From Nodosilinea sp. P-1105 (GTDB lineage: Bacteria > Cyanobacteriota > Cyanobacteriia > Phormidesmidales > Phormidesmidaceae), in contig NZ_SMDQ01000020.1 of the NCBI RefSeq assembly GCF_012911975.1, forward strand, positions 1-64,000: a stretch of DNA of 64,000 bases. Direction: 5' to 3'. The notes under the pieces were generated by a model, which worked only from the letters and a program-made list of their open reading frames with translations, was not told where the DNA came from and made no database searches. Shown piece by piece: positions 1 to 14,413 of this stretch. The position numbers and the translations under genes were made by a program. Position 1 is the first letter of the stretch. Each line of letters starts with the position of its first letter.

Positions 1-4331
<4,331 letters not shown>

Positions 4332-4385
4332 CTAAGATAGCCGACCTTTTTCCGCCACTGCTGCTAAAAGAGATGAGCCGCAACC

Positions 4386-4964
4386 CTAGGGCAGTAAATC
4401 CTCAACGGCCACCCGCCCATTGACAGCGGCTAACGGTGCAACCGCCTGTCCAGGCAGATAGGTTACCACCTCCCCGTAGCGCCAGCCGTAGGTCACTTCA
4501 TCATCCGCCACGGGCTGGCGATACACCTCCAACTGGCGCTGGACCAGGTTTACAATCCAATAGTCAGCAATCCCTGCCTTGGCGTACAGGCTGCCCTTCA
4601 CGCTGCGATCGTAGCTGACTGAGGTATCGGCCACCTCCACCAGTAACGCCGCTGTGGTGGGGTGGGCCGTGGCATAGTCGCGAATGGTGCCGGGCACCAC
4701 GGCCACATCTGGCTCTGGCTCAGAAATGTCGCTGATCACAAAAGGCTTTTGCTGGCGAACATAATAGCCAGCGTCAAACACCGCTTTCAGGGCTGCATCC
4801 ACCAGGTCAACGGCCGTGGCATGGGGGCTTCTCATGGCGGCCATATCCATCACCTGACCTTCGATTAACTCTACCCGTCGCCCCTCAAAAAAGCCGAGAT
4901 CGGCCAGGCGTTGATACTCATCGCGAGTCCACACATGCACCTGAGGTTGCGTAACAGATACCAT
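4386..4964 (-). CDS. Uma2 family (DUF820) protein
   Basis: This 192-residue protein has the Uma2 layout: a conserved N-terminal helix (EYQRLADLGFFEGRRVELIEG), EPDVAVVPG, LLVEVADTS, and the C-terminal YWIVNLVQRQLEVYR strand. Uma2 proteins adopt a PD-(D/E)XK nuclease-like fold, and the Asp of EPDVAVV and the Glu of LLVEVA are the expected metal ligands. The family is strongly expanded in cyanobacteria and no cellular role is firmly established. The gene lies 123 bp upstream of the TIR-CHAT gene on the same strand and 109 bp from a second Uma2 gene, so the three could be co-transcribed. The family call is secure; activity is unknown. Confidence 0.9.
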   Translation of the reverse strand: MVSVTQPQVHVWTRDEYQRLADLGFFEGRRVELIEGQVMDMAAMRSPHATAVDLVDAALKAVFDAGYYVRQQKPFVISDISEPEPDVAVVPGTIRDYATAHPTTAALLVEVADTSVSYDRSVKGSLYAKAGIADYWIVNLVQRQLEVYRQPVADDEVTYGWRYGEVVTYLPGQAVAPLAAVNGRVAVEDLLP

Positions 4965-5073
4965 GCCCAGCGGCCTCCTTGGCAGTTTGGCGGTGGAGGG
5001 CTAACCAAAAGGCCCTTCCCAAGAAAATCCTGATCAAATTTTACCTTCGGGGCATAACCGTCTATGGGAGAGG

Positions 5074-5706
5074 CTAAATTTGGGTGCGCACCCATTGGCG
5101 AAAGTCCAGTTCTGCGGTGACTTCATCGGCGATCGCGGTCTGCAAAAAACCGTAAAGATCGGCCTTTGCCACCAGAGGAAAGGTGGGTGAGCGCTGCCGC
5201 TCCTCATACTGCCCGGCCACCAGCTGTAAGATTGTCCACTCCCGCCCGTTAAACCGCCAAAATTCAGGCACCCCCAGGCTGGCATAGAGGTCATTTTTCT
5301 GAATATCCGTATGGGTGATATCCACCTCAACCACCAAATCTGGCGGAGGATCAACGGCTAAATCTACCTCATGATCGGCCACCGAACCATAGTTTTGAAT
5401 GTAATAGCCGTTATCCGGTTCTGCACTTTTCAGCAGGTCTGCTCTAGCCAGGGTGGTTGACCCCATCGATTTCATTTTCAGGCCCAGTTCCACCACCAAA
5501 ATGCGGATAAACAGTTCAATTAACCGAGCCAGGCGCTCGTGGCCCTCCAACGGCATGGTAATTTCTAACGTCCCATTGTCATAGGTAAAGCGGGCATGGG
5601 TGCGTTCTCCTAGCAGTTGATGAATTTGCTGAAAGGCTGACCAATCCAGGGAACGAAATGCCAGCCGATTTTCCCCCGTTGGGGTGGATGGCGCCTCTAG
5701 GTACAT
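5074..5706 (-). CDS. Uma2 family (DUF820) protein
   Basis: A second Uma2 protein, 210 residues. It shows YDNGTLEITMPLEGHE, then PPPDLVVEVDITHTD with the family's Asp...Glu-x-Asp metal site, and GVPEFWRFNGREWTI. It is clearly diverged from its neighbour at 4386-4964 and is not a recent duplicate. The start ATG is at 5706. Function is unknown beyond the PD-(D/E)XK-like fold expected for the family. It is on the same strand as the neighbouring Uma2 and TIR-CHAT genes. Confidence 0.9.
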   Translation of the reverse strand: MYLEAPSTPTGENRLAFRSLDWSAFQQIHQLLGERTHARFTYDNGTLEITMPLEGHERLARLIELFIRILVVELGLKMKSMGSTTLARADLLKSAEPDNGYYIQNYGSVADHEVDLAVDPPPDLVVEVDITHTDIQKNDLYASLGVPEFWRFNGREWTILQLVAGQYEERQRSPTFPLVAKADLYGFLQTAIADEVTAELDFRQWVRTQI

Positions 5707-5769
5707 GGGTTTTGCCTCCCGCCGGGCTGGCTGATCGGGTAATTCTAATTCTAAGGCTCAAGATAGGAT

Positions 5770-5801
5770 AGACCTCCGAGTTCTTTAGAACTCGGAGGTC
5801 T
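5770..5801. repeat. Perfect 15-bp palindrome 3' of pgm
   Basis: Two 15-base arms, AGACCTCCGAGTTCT and its exact reverse complement, are separated by only two bases. The hairpin starts about 12 nt beyond the pgm stop (minus strand) and lies in the gap before the upstream end of the Uma2 gene. It has no T-run. It may be a transcript-end hairpin or one copy of a dispersed palindrome; only one copy was seen in this window. Confidence 0.8.
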
Positions 5802-5812
5802 GGACCAGGGTT

Positions 5813-7450
<1,638 letters not shown>

Positions 7451-7663
7451 CTAAAACATACTCCTAGGTAAGCCGGACGCAACCTTAGGATAAATCCCCC
7501 ATGGCTAAATCCCCTACTAACTTAGGGGATGTTTTTAAAGGGAAGGTTAACGGGAAGAGGTAGGGTTAGCGCTCAGGGGCAGGGACTGACTGATCTTCTA
7601 TGCTGGTCCACAGGCTAATCCATAAATAGAGCAAAATAGAAAGGACGTTGCTATCCCGGCGCC

Positions 7664-8239
7664 ATGACCTCCCTAACCCTGACCCTCGACCCGGTGATGC
7701 GGCTCAGCCGTGAACAGTTTTATGAGCTTTGCAAGGTTAATCAGGATCTGCGCCTAGAGCGCAGCAGCACAGGAGACTTAATTCTTATGCCCCCCACCGG
7801 ATGGGAATCTGGTCGTCAAAATTCTCAGCTCAATCTACAGGTAGGCCTATGGGCAAGGCAGGATGGTACAGGCATCGTCTTTGATTCCTCTACGGGCTTT
7901 TCCCTACCCAACGGGGCCGATCGCTCGCCAGATGTGGCCTGGGTAGCAACCGCTCGCATTCAGGCCATTGCCCCAGACCCCGGCCAGTTTTTACCCCTGG
8001 CTCCTGATTTTCTGATCGAACTGCGTTCTGCCACCGATAAGCTCACAACCCTAGAGCGCAAGATGGCGGAGTATCGGGATTGTGGGGTGCGGCTGGGCTG
8101 GCTGATTGACCCCCAGGAAAAGCGGGTGGAAATTTACCGGCTGGGTCGCCCCACGGAGTACCTAGCTCAGCCGGAACAGCTATCTGGGGAAGACGTCCTA
8201 CCTGGGTTTATCCTTACTCTGGCGGAGATCTGGGGGTAA
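7664..8239 (+). CDS. Uma2 family (DUF820) protein
   Basis: The third Uma2 gene within 4 kb, 191 residues and on the plus strand. It has LMPPTGWESGRQNSQL, RSPDVAWVA and DFLIELRSATD (candidate metal-site Asp and Glu) and the typical C-terminal GWLIDPQEKRVEIYR strand. It lies divergent from pgm, with 216 bp between them, and converges on mnmH with a 12-bp gap. The N-terminal region is more like the common single-gene cyanobacterial Uma2 subtype than are the two copies at 4.4-5.7 kb. Role unknown. Confidence 0.9.
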   Translation: MTSLTLTLDPVMRLSREQFYELCKVNQDLRLERSSTGDLILMPPTGWESGRQNSQLNLQVGLWARQDGTGIVFDSSTGFSLPNGADRSPDVAWVATARIQAIAPDPGQFLPLAPDFLIELRSATDKLTTLERKMAEYRDCGVRLGWLIDPQEKRVEIYRLGRPTEYLAQPEQLSGEDVLPGFILTLAEIWG

Positions 8240-8251
8240 GGGCGATCGCAA

Positions 8252-9277
8252 CTATCGCTGAATCACACTGGGCCAGTGGTTTTGCAGGTAGCGGGCGATC
8301 GCGGCGGGGCTTTTTCCCTGCCCATCCACCTGGGGGATCACGGTACCTCGCCGTTCCAGGTCGTAGCGATAGGTGCGATCGTAGTAGTCCAAAATGATCG
8401 CACAGGCCGATCGCAGGTCCCCGGCCTGGATGTGGGCCACCGCCGCCTGGGTGCGCTGCCCCCCCAGGCGTTTACGGATGCGTTCTGTGGCGATGATTAA
8501 ATCCTGGGGATCGGCCTGGCCATAGATATCCACCAGCAGGTCTAGCCGCTCCTCCAGGGAGCGAATAATTTCCAGGGTGGGGGCGGTATCCATTTGCCGA
8601 AACAGTTCGTCAGGGATCCGGCAGGTGCCCACCCGGCGGCTTTCGGCTTCCACCCAAATCGGCCGATCGCCTGTAAAGACCCCCCAGCGATCGGCCAGCA
8701 GGTTCTCGAACTGCTCCGTCGAGGGCTGGGGCGGTAGCAACAAGGCCCCAAAGCTGCTGCCCCGATTGTTAGCTAAGGCTTCCAAATCCAGCACTGGCTC
8801 CCCCAGGGCGGCCAGCTCCTGCAGAATCAGGGTCTTGGCGGTGCCGGTCATGCCCCCTAGCACCAGTAGCGGTTTGGGGGTGGCCAGGCTCTGACGCACC
8901 CAGCGGCGATAGGCCTTGTACCCCCCCTCCAGGGTCACTACCCGGAAGCCAGCGGTGGCTAAAATCCAGCCCAGGCCACCACTGCGCATGCCCCCCCGCC
9001 AGCAGTGCAGCCGCAGGGTGCGATCGGGGGCCAGGGCCTTGGCCTGGCGAATGAAGTCGCCACATTTGGGGCCAGCCAGGTCGAACCCCAGCTCCACGGC
9101 CTGATCGCGACCCACCTGTTTGTAGCAGGTGCCCACCTGGGCTCGTTCGTCGTCGCTAAACAGAGGAAAGCTAATCGCCCCTGGGATATGACCCTGGGCG
9201 TACTCGCTGGGGCTGCGCACATCTAAGATCGGCCCAGGGGACTGCCAGAATTGATCCAGGGGAATGGCAGGCGGCAT
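8252..9277 (-). CDS. mnmH: tRNA 2-selenouridine synthase (rhodanese + P-loop)
   Basis: A 341-residue protein of the MnmH/SelU family, which converts 2-thiouridine to 2-selenouridine (through geranylated thiouridine) at the tRNA wobble base. The N-terminal rhodanese domain has LHCWRGGMRSGG with catalytic Cys92. The P-loop domain follows with GGMTGTAKT (residues 141-149). Its ATG shares the A of the stop codon of the upstream ABC ATPase gene (TGATG), so translation is probably coupled. Without a selenophosphate synthase in view, actual use of selenium cannot be judged. Confidence 0.93.
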   Translation of the reverse strand: MPPAIPLDQFWQSPGPILDVRSPSEYAQGHIPGAISFPLFSDDERAQVGTCYKQVGRDQAVELGFDLAGPKCGDFIRQAKALAPDRTLRLHCWRGGMRSGGLGWILATAGFRVVTLEGGYKAYRRWVRQSLATPKPLLVLGGMTGTAKTLILQELAALGEPVLDLEALANNRGSSFGALLLPPQPSTEQFENLLADRWGVFTGDRPIWVEAESRRVGTCRIPDELFRQMDTAPTLEIIRSLEERLDLLVDIYGQADPQDLIIATERIRKRLGGQRTQAAVAHIQAGDLRSACAIILDYYDRTYRYDLERRGTVIPQVDGQGKSPAAIARYLQNHWPSVIQR

Positions 9278-10599
9278 CAGGGCTCCATCAGCGATCGCTC
9301 GCTCACCGGGTCAAACAGATGGACTTGCTCAGAAGCGATCGCCAGCCACACCTGATCGCCAATCCGCACCGCTGGATCTGGGGGAATTTTGGCCTGCAGG
9401 CAGAGACTCTCGCTGGTCACCGTCAGATAGGTTTCGCTGCCCAGGGCTTCTAAATGGGTGACGCGGCCACAAATATTTTTAGGGGCGGGCAGGGCCAGAC
9501 TTAAATGTTCAGGCCGAATGCCTAACAGCACCGTCTGGCCATCGTAGGGCTGCAACCGGTCGGCCCAGTCGCTGAGCAGGGCCAGCCGAAATTCGGCATG
9601 GGTTACCAGGTAGGGGGCCTGCACCTGCACCGAAATAAAGTTCATGGCGGGGGAGCCAATGAATTCCGCCACAAACAAGTTGGCCGGGCGATGGTACAGC
9701 TCCAGCGGGGGGGCCACCTGCTGAATTTGGCCCTGGTGCATCACCGCGATCCGGTGGCCCATGGTCATGGCTTCCACCTGGTCGTGGGTGACATAGATGG
9801 TAGTAATGCCTAGTTGTCGCTGGAGGTTGACAATCTGGGCTCGGGTTTCCAGCCGTAGCTTGGCATCCAGGTTAGAGAGGGGTTCATCCATCAAAAACAC
9901 CTGGGGGTTGCGGGCCATGGCTCGCCCCAGGGCCACCCGCTGCTTTTGCCCCCCCGACAACTGACGCGGGTAGCGGTTCAGCAATGGATCGATTTGCAGC
10001 ATTTTGGCCACCGCCCTGACGCGCTCGTCGATCAAGCGCTCGGCTTCAGACATGTAGCGCAGGCCCGGGGGCAATCGCCGGGTGATCGACACCAGGGGTT
10101 TTTCCCACCAGTGGCTTTGGGCCAGCAGTCGTTCCAGTTCCTGGTTGGCGGCAGAGTCACTGATGGGCAACGGCTTTTCCCCAGACTGAAGCTGGGGCAT
10201 CGTTTGGCCCAGGTCGGCCCCCATGCGGCGCAGGCCAAAGGCCAGGTTGTCGTACACCGTCAGGTGCGGGTATAGGGCGTAGCTCTGGAACACCATGGCC
10301 GTGTCCCGTTGCTTCGGGGGCAGATGATTGACTTTGCGATCGCCCACCCAGATACTGCCGCCAGTAATGCTTTCTAGCCCAGAAATTAATCGCAACAACG
10401 TACTCTTACCACACCCCGACGGCCCCACCAGCACCATAAACTCGCCGTCATTGACCGTCAGGTTAATCCGCTTCAGCACCGCCGTCCCGTCGTGGTCCCC
10501 TGGGGAAGCTGGGGTTTCCGTCAACAGCTGATCAGCCTCACGGGATGCGTGAGACCTCGGGAAGGTTTTGTAGACATTTTCAATCGCAACGTGGGCCAC
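9277..10599 (-). CDS. ABC transporter ATP-binding protein, MalK/UgpC type with internal insertion
   Basis: A 440-residue ATPase for a carbohydrate-type importer. Walker A is GPSGCGKST (59-67), the Q-loop is at Gln105, the signature is LSGGQ (214-218), Walker B is VFLMDEP (234-240) and the H-loop is YVTHDQ. The C-terminal half has the TOBE/MalK regulatory fold (LLGIRPEHL). It is longer than the usual ~370 residues because of about 65 extra residues (126-190) between the Q-loop and the signature helix, plus about 20 extra near residues 15-38. No permease or binding protein is adjacent; the lone permease at 16240 is a possible partner. It overlaps mnmH by one base. Confidence 0.93.
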   Translation of the reverse strand: MAHVAIENVYKTFPRSHASREADQLLTETPASPGDHDGTAVLKRINLTVNDGEFMVLVGPSGCGKSTLLRLISGLESITGGSIWVGDRKVNHLPPKQRDTAMVFQSYALYPHLTVYDNLAFGLRRMGADLGQTMPQLQSGEKPLPISDSAANQELERLLAQSHWWEKPLVSITRRLPPGLRYMSEAERLIDERVRAVAKMLQIDPLLNRYPRQLSGGQKQRVALGRAMARNPQVFLMDEPLSNLDAKLRLETRAQIVNLQRQLGITTIYVTHDQVEAMTMGHRIAVMHQGQIQQVAPPLELYHRPANLFVAEFIGSPAMNFISVQVQAPYLVTHAEFRLALLSDWADRLQPYDGQTVLLGIRPEHLSLALPAPKNICGRVTHLEALGSETYLTVTSESLCLQAKIPPDPAVRIGDQVWLAIASEQVHLFDPVSERSLMEP

Positions 10600-10670
10600 G
10601 GCAACCTGGCAAAGGAGTAGTAACGATCTTAGAGCCTACAGCAGATTCAGCAGGCTTGCCGCTAGACGAC

Positions 10671-13223
10671 TTAGCTCAGCTTACAGGTGAGTTGGTTTTC
10701 TGGGCTGTCCTCACCGCCGTCGTAGCCCTGCAGGTTGACCTCAAAGGGGGTGACTTTCCAGATCTGATCGCAGTATTCACGGATCGATCGATCCGACGAG
10801 AATTGGCCCATCCGCACCGAGTTGAGAATAGCCATGTGGGTCCAGTGGTCTGGATCGCTGTAGGCCTGGCCCACCTGCCTTTGGCAGTCGATGTAAGCCT
10901 GGTAGTCGGCCAGCAGCATGAATGGATCGTGGTACAGCAGCTTATCCAGCAGGGGCTTAAACAATGCCCCATCCCCCTGGGAAAAATGGCCCGAGGCAAT
11001 CAAATCAATGGCGTCCTTGAGCAGGGGGTTGGTGCAGTAGTAGTGGTAGGGGTCGTAGCCTTTGGCCTTCAGGTCCACCACCTGGTCAGCCGTCAGGCCA
11101 AACAGAAAGAAGTTGTCGGCCCCGACAGCATCTCGGATTTCAATGTTGGCCCCATCCAGGGTGCCAATGGTCAGGGCGCCGTTCATGGCAAACTTCATGT
11201 TGCCAGTGCCCGAGGCTTCGAACCCGGCGGTGGAAATTTGCTCTGACAGGTCAGAGGCAGGGTAGATACGCTGGCTGTTGGTGACGTTGTAATTGGGCAG
11301 AAAGATCACCTTCAGGCGGTTGCGCAGGTCAGGGTCTTTGTTGACCATGTCCCCCACGGCGGTGATCAGCTTGATCATCAGCTTGGCCATGGCGTAACCA
11401 GGGGCTGCCTTGCCGCCAAAGATAAAGGTGCGGGGGGTCACGTCCAAGTTGGGATTTTGCTTCAACTGGCTGTACAGGGTGACGATGTGCAACACGTTCA
11501 GGTGCTGGCGCTTGTACTCGTGGATGCGTTTTATCTGCACGTCAAAGATCGAGGCAGGGTCCACCAGCAGGCCAAATTGCTGATGAATGCGACTGGCCAT
11601 ATCGCGTTTAATCGCCTGCTTAATGCCCCGCCACTCCTCTCGAAAGCCGCTGTCGTTGGCCAGGGGTTCCAGCTGCTGCAGTTCGTCCAGGTGCTTGATC
11701 CAGCGATCGCCAATGCGGCTACTGACCATGGTGCTGAGGCGAGGATTACTCAGCACCATCCAGCGGCGGGGGGTGACACCGTTGGTCTTGTTACAGAACT
11801 TTTCGGGGAAGAGCTCGTAAAAATCGCGCAACACCGTTTGCTTCAACAGGTCAGTGTGGAGAGCCGCCACCCCGTTAATCGTGTGGCTGCTGACACAGGC
11901 CAAGTTGGCCATGCGCACATAGCGCTCCCCGCTTTCGTCAATCAGCGACATCCGGGCCAGTCGATCGGCATCCTTAGGAAACTTCATCCGCACCAGGTCC
12001 AGGAAGCGGCTGTTGATTTCAAAAATGATCTCCAGGTGGCGGGGCAGCAGCTTACCAAACAGGCTGATGGGCCACTTTTCCAGGGCTTCTGGCAGCAGGG
12101 TATGGTTGGTATAGGCCAGGGTTTTTTGGGTAATTTCCCAGGCGATCGCCCAGTCCAGGCCATACTCATCCAGCAAGAGGCGCATCAGCTCTGCCGCCGC
12201 GATCGCCGGGTGGGTATCATTCAGCTGAATGGCAAACTTTTCATGGAATCGCTCCACGGCCAGGCCCTGGCCATGCAGAATGCGAAACATATCTTGCAAA
12301 GAGCAAGACACAAAGAAAAATTGTTGCTCCAGGCGCAGTTGCTTGCCCTCGATTTTTTCGTCGTTGGGGTAAAGCACCTTGGAGATGTTTTCCGAGGCCA
12401 CCTTTTGTTCCACTGCCCCGTAGTAGTTGCCCTGGTTAAACACCTCAAAGTCAAAGGATTCGATCGCCTCCGCCTTCCACAGGCGCAGGGTGTTAGCGGT
12501 ATTCACCCGGTAACCCAGGATCGGCGTGTCGTAGGGAACCCCCAAGACTTCGCGATCGGGCACCCAGCGCACCCGGTAGCGATCGCTAGCGTCCGTGTAG
12601 GTTTCGGTATAGCCGCCGAACTTCACCTCCACAGACCATTCCGGGCGAGAAATTTCCCAGGGATTGCCATGGCGTAGCCACTTATCGGTGCGCTCCACCT
12701 GCCAGCCATCCCGCAACCCCTGTTCAAAAATGCCGAACTCATAGCGAATGCCGTAGCCCACCGATGGCACTTCCAGAGAAGCCAGAGAATCCAGGTAGCA
12801 GGCGGCCAGTCGCCCCAGGCCCCCATTGCCCAGGCCCGGCTCTTCCTCCTGGGCCAACAGTTCGTCAAAGTCGAGCCCCAGTTCTGCCATCGCCTGCTTC
12901 ACCTGCTCCAAAATACCCATGTTGATCAAGTTGTTGCCCAGGTGTGGGCCCATCAAAAACTCGGCAGACAGATAGCAGACGGTACGGGCCTTGTGCTGAG
13001 TATAGGCTTCGGCGGTGCCATTCCAGCGGTGCAACATGCGATCGCGCACCAGATAGGCCAGGGCCATGTAATAGTCGTGTTGGGTGGCCAGGGAAACGGG
13101 CTTGCCCTGTACATAGAATAGATTGTTCAAAAACGCTCGCTTGATGCTGTCAACATCAGTGGCGGTACGGGCCTTGGCCAGAGCGGTGGCCACAGCAACA
13201 TCGGTGGGCGAAGCACTATCCAT
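10671..13223 (-). CDS. glgP: Glycogen phosphorylase
   Basis: An 850-residue enzyme that releases glucose-1-phosphate from glycogen, important for dark and stress carbon supply. The N-terminal region contains GNGGLGRLAACYLDS. The pyridoxal-phosphate site is EASGTGNMKFAMNG, with the Schiff-base lysine at Lys677, followed by GTLDGANIE. Length is typical of bacterial GlgP. The start ATG is at 13223. The upstream 45 bp contain an AT-rich dyad (13258-13303) that could be an operator. The gene is transcribed away from infC. Confidence 0.97.
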   Translation of the reverse strand: MDSASPTDVAVATALAKARTATDVDSIKRAFLNNLFYVQGKPVSLATQHDYYMALAYLVRDRMLHRWNGTAEAYTQHKARTVCYLSAEFLMGPHLGNNLINMGILEQVKQAMAELGLDFDELLAQEEEPGLGNGGLGRLAACYLDSLASLEVPSVGYGIRYEFGIFEQGLRDGWQVERTDKWLRHGNPWEISRPEWSVEVKFGGYTETYTDASDRYRVRWVPDREVLGVPYDTPILGYRVNTANTLRLWKAEAIESFDFEVFNQGNYYGAVEQKVASENISKVLYPNDEKIEGKQLRLEQQFFFVSCSLQDMFRILHGQGLAVERFHEKFAIQLNDTHPAIAAAELMRLLLDEYGLDWAIAWEITQKTLAYTNHTLLPEALEKWPISLFGKLLPRHLEIIFEINSRFLDLVRMKFPKDADRLARMSLIDESGERYVRMANLACVSSHTINGVAALHTDLLKQTVLRDFYELFPEKFCNKTNGVTPRRWMVLSNPRLSTMVSSRIGDRWIKHLDELQQLEPLANDSGFREEWRGIKQAIKRDMASRIHQQFGLLVDPASIFDVQIKRIHEYKRQHLNVLHIVTLYSQLKQNPNLDVTPRTFIFGGKAAPGYAMAKLMIKLITAVGDMVNKDPDLRNRLKVIFLPNYNVTNSQRIYPASDLSEQISTAGFEASGTGNMKFAMNGALTIGTLDGANIEIRDAVGADNFFLFGLTADQVVDLKAKGYDPYHYYCTNPLLKDAIDLIASGHFSQGDGALFKPLLDKLLYHDPFMLLADYQAYIDCQRQVGQAYSDPDHWTHMAILNSVRMGQFSSDRSIREYCDQIWKVTPFEVNLQGYDGGEDSPENQLTCKLS

Positions 13224-13257
13224 AAGCCAGAAAACCTTGCATGCAACTGGAGGTGGT

Positions 13258-13303
13258 CTTTTGATTGATCAAGTCAATTTAATCAGATTAATCAGATCAA
13301 AAG
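13258..13303. promoter_or_regulatory. AT-rich dyad upstream of glgP
   Basis: CTTTTGAT at 13258-13265 is the inverse of ATCAAAAG at 13296-13303. Between them the 9-mer TTAATCAGA is repeated twice in tandem (13279-13296). The element starts 35 bp upstream of the glgP start codon, in the glgP-infC divergent region. It looks like an operator or promoter element. The regulator is unknown. Confidence 0.45.
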
Positions 13304-13571
13304 GAGGGAGCGTAGTTTGTGACTTAGGATACGGTTTAATCTAAGTTAAAGATTCAGGGCTCAATCCCGATTTGATCGGTTATTTTTCCGGAACCCTATC
13401 CAAAGGGGGGTGTGCTGAGGGGAGTATCGACATATACTAGAGGAACATGTTACAGGGCTCTGGTCATGTCTTTGAGGCCTCCTACGCCATTCTTCTGGTG
13501 AAAGCGTGGTTGATAGGTAGTCAACCAGAGATTGAACCGTAGCATGATTGTAGAATTGAGAGTTTTGTCCT
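13304..13571. other. glgP-infC intergenic remainder
   Basis: This, with the dyad at 13258-13303, makes up the 348-bp divergent space. No gene, tRNA or clear hairpin was seen. It should hold the infC promoter; GAGAG at 13558-13562 is the only plausible ribosome-binding site before the non-ATG infC start. Confidence 0.4.
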
Positions 13572-14066
13572 ATCGCTAAGAAACAGAAGCCTTTAGTTAA
13601 CCGCCATATCGCTGATCCTGAAGTGGTATTAATCGACCAGACTGGCGAAAACTGTGGTCTGATCGATACTCAAGAGGCGCTGAAAAGAGCCAAGGCCCAA
13701 AAGTTAGACCTTGTGGTGGTCTCCCAGCGTGAAGGGGAGGCATCCATTGCCAAAATCATGGATTATGGCAAGCTGCAATATCAGCAGAGTAAGCGGCAAA
13801 AGCAGGCTGCTCGTCCTTCGGTCAAGGAAGTTAAGTTTCGCCCCAACATTGGCGAGTCAGACTACGAGCGACGTATTAAGCGGGCGATGGGGTGGTTAAG
13901 CAAGGGTGACTCTGTGAAGTTCTTAGTGCGGCTACGGGGCCGGGAACACCAGCACCGCGATCGCGCTACGGAATTACTGAAGCGCGTTGTTGATGATCTA
14001 GACAGTGCGGGGAAGGTTCAGTCTTTTGACCGCCGAGGCTTAACCGTGTTTTTAACCCCGTCTTAG
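13572..14066 (+). CDS. infC: Translation initiation factor IF-3, divergent, non-ATG start
   Basis: IF-3 binds the 30S subunit and checks initiator tRNA and start codon. The frame has IF-3 hallmarks: PLVNRHIADPEVVLIDQTG, LDLVVVSQ, AKIMDYGKL, VKEVKFRPNI, GDSVKF and RLRGREHQH. No ATG fits the N-terminus. An in-frame TGA at 13557 bounds the frame, and the family start (AKKQKPLVNR) follows an ATC at 13572, preceded by GAGAG. A rare AUC or AUU start would match the self-regulated infC of other bacteria. A GTG at 13623 would delete conserved N-terminal sequence. From memory, the usual cyanobacterial IF-3 has VKMRYKIEEHDY where this has VKFRPNIGESDY, so this may be a second paralogue. Confidence 0.85.
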   Translation: MAKKQKPLVNRHIADPEVVLIDQTGENCGLIDTQEALKRAKAQKLDLVVVSQREGEASIAKIMDYGKLQYQQSKRQKQAARPSVKEVKFRPNIGESDYERRIKRAMGWLSKGDSVKFLVRLRGREHQHRDRATELLKRVVDDLDSAGKVQSFDRRGLTVFLTPS

Positions 14067-14123
14067 TCCAGCCTTGATTCGTAAGTTCCTATAGCTAGGG
14101 GACTTACCTTCGATATCTTGTTT

Positions 14124-14161
14124 ATCCCCCCGGCGACGCTCATTCGCGACACCGGGGGGAT
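14124..14161 (+). terminator. Hairpin 3' of infC
   Basis: ATCCCCCCGG at 14124-14133 pairs perfectly with CCGGGGGGAT at 14152-14161 across an 18-nt loop, about 58 nt past the infC stop. No T-run follows, so termination is likely but not proven. Confidence 0.5.
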
Positions 14162-14201
14162 GCCTTTCAGCGTAGGCACTAATGTTCAGTCACAAAACAA
14201 T

Positions 14202-14265
14202 GACGGGAGATGTGACCTAGGGCTTACGGTCTGCGGTCTGCGGCTCGCCCTAAACCGTGAACCCT
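14202..14265. repeat. Dispersed repeat copy 1 (GTGACCT...CCGTGAACCCT family)
   Basis: Contains TGTGACCT (14211-14218), two tandem TCTGCGG units and ACCGTGAACCCT (14254-14265). The same words recur in the same order at 17922-18019. It lies in the 347-bp infC-HIT gap, which otherwise holds only the hairpin at 14124-14161 and no gene. Confidence 0.45.
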
Positions 14266-14413
14266 AGACCTTGCGCCGCAGCCCCTGTTGACCCAGCACT
14301 TCTGGCTTGACAGACCATTAGGTTAGGAGAGCCACTCTCAGCACTCCTGCGCTAACCCATGGCACAATAGCGGCGTTTCTTAGTCCAATCCAACCTATAG
14401 TCCAATCCAACCT

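Noticed and set aside
11457-12677. Long open frame (about 406 codons) on the plus strand
   Set aside because: It is entirely antisense to glgP, whose motifs are complete. The frame reads like the complement of a GC-rich gene.
13304-13571. tRNA or small RNA gene before infC
   Set aside because: No cloverleaf-compatible arms or a GTTCNANNC T-loop could be found here. The same check by eye was negative in the other large gaps.
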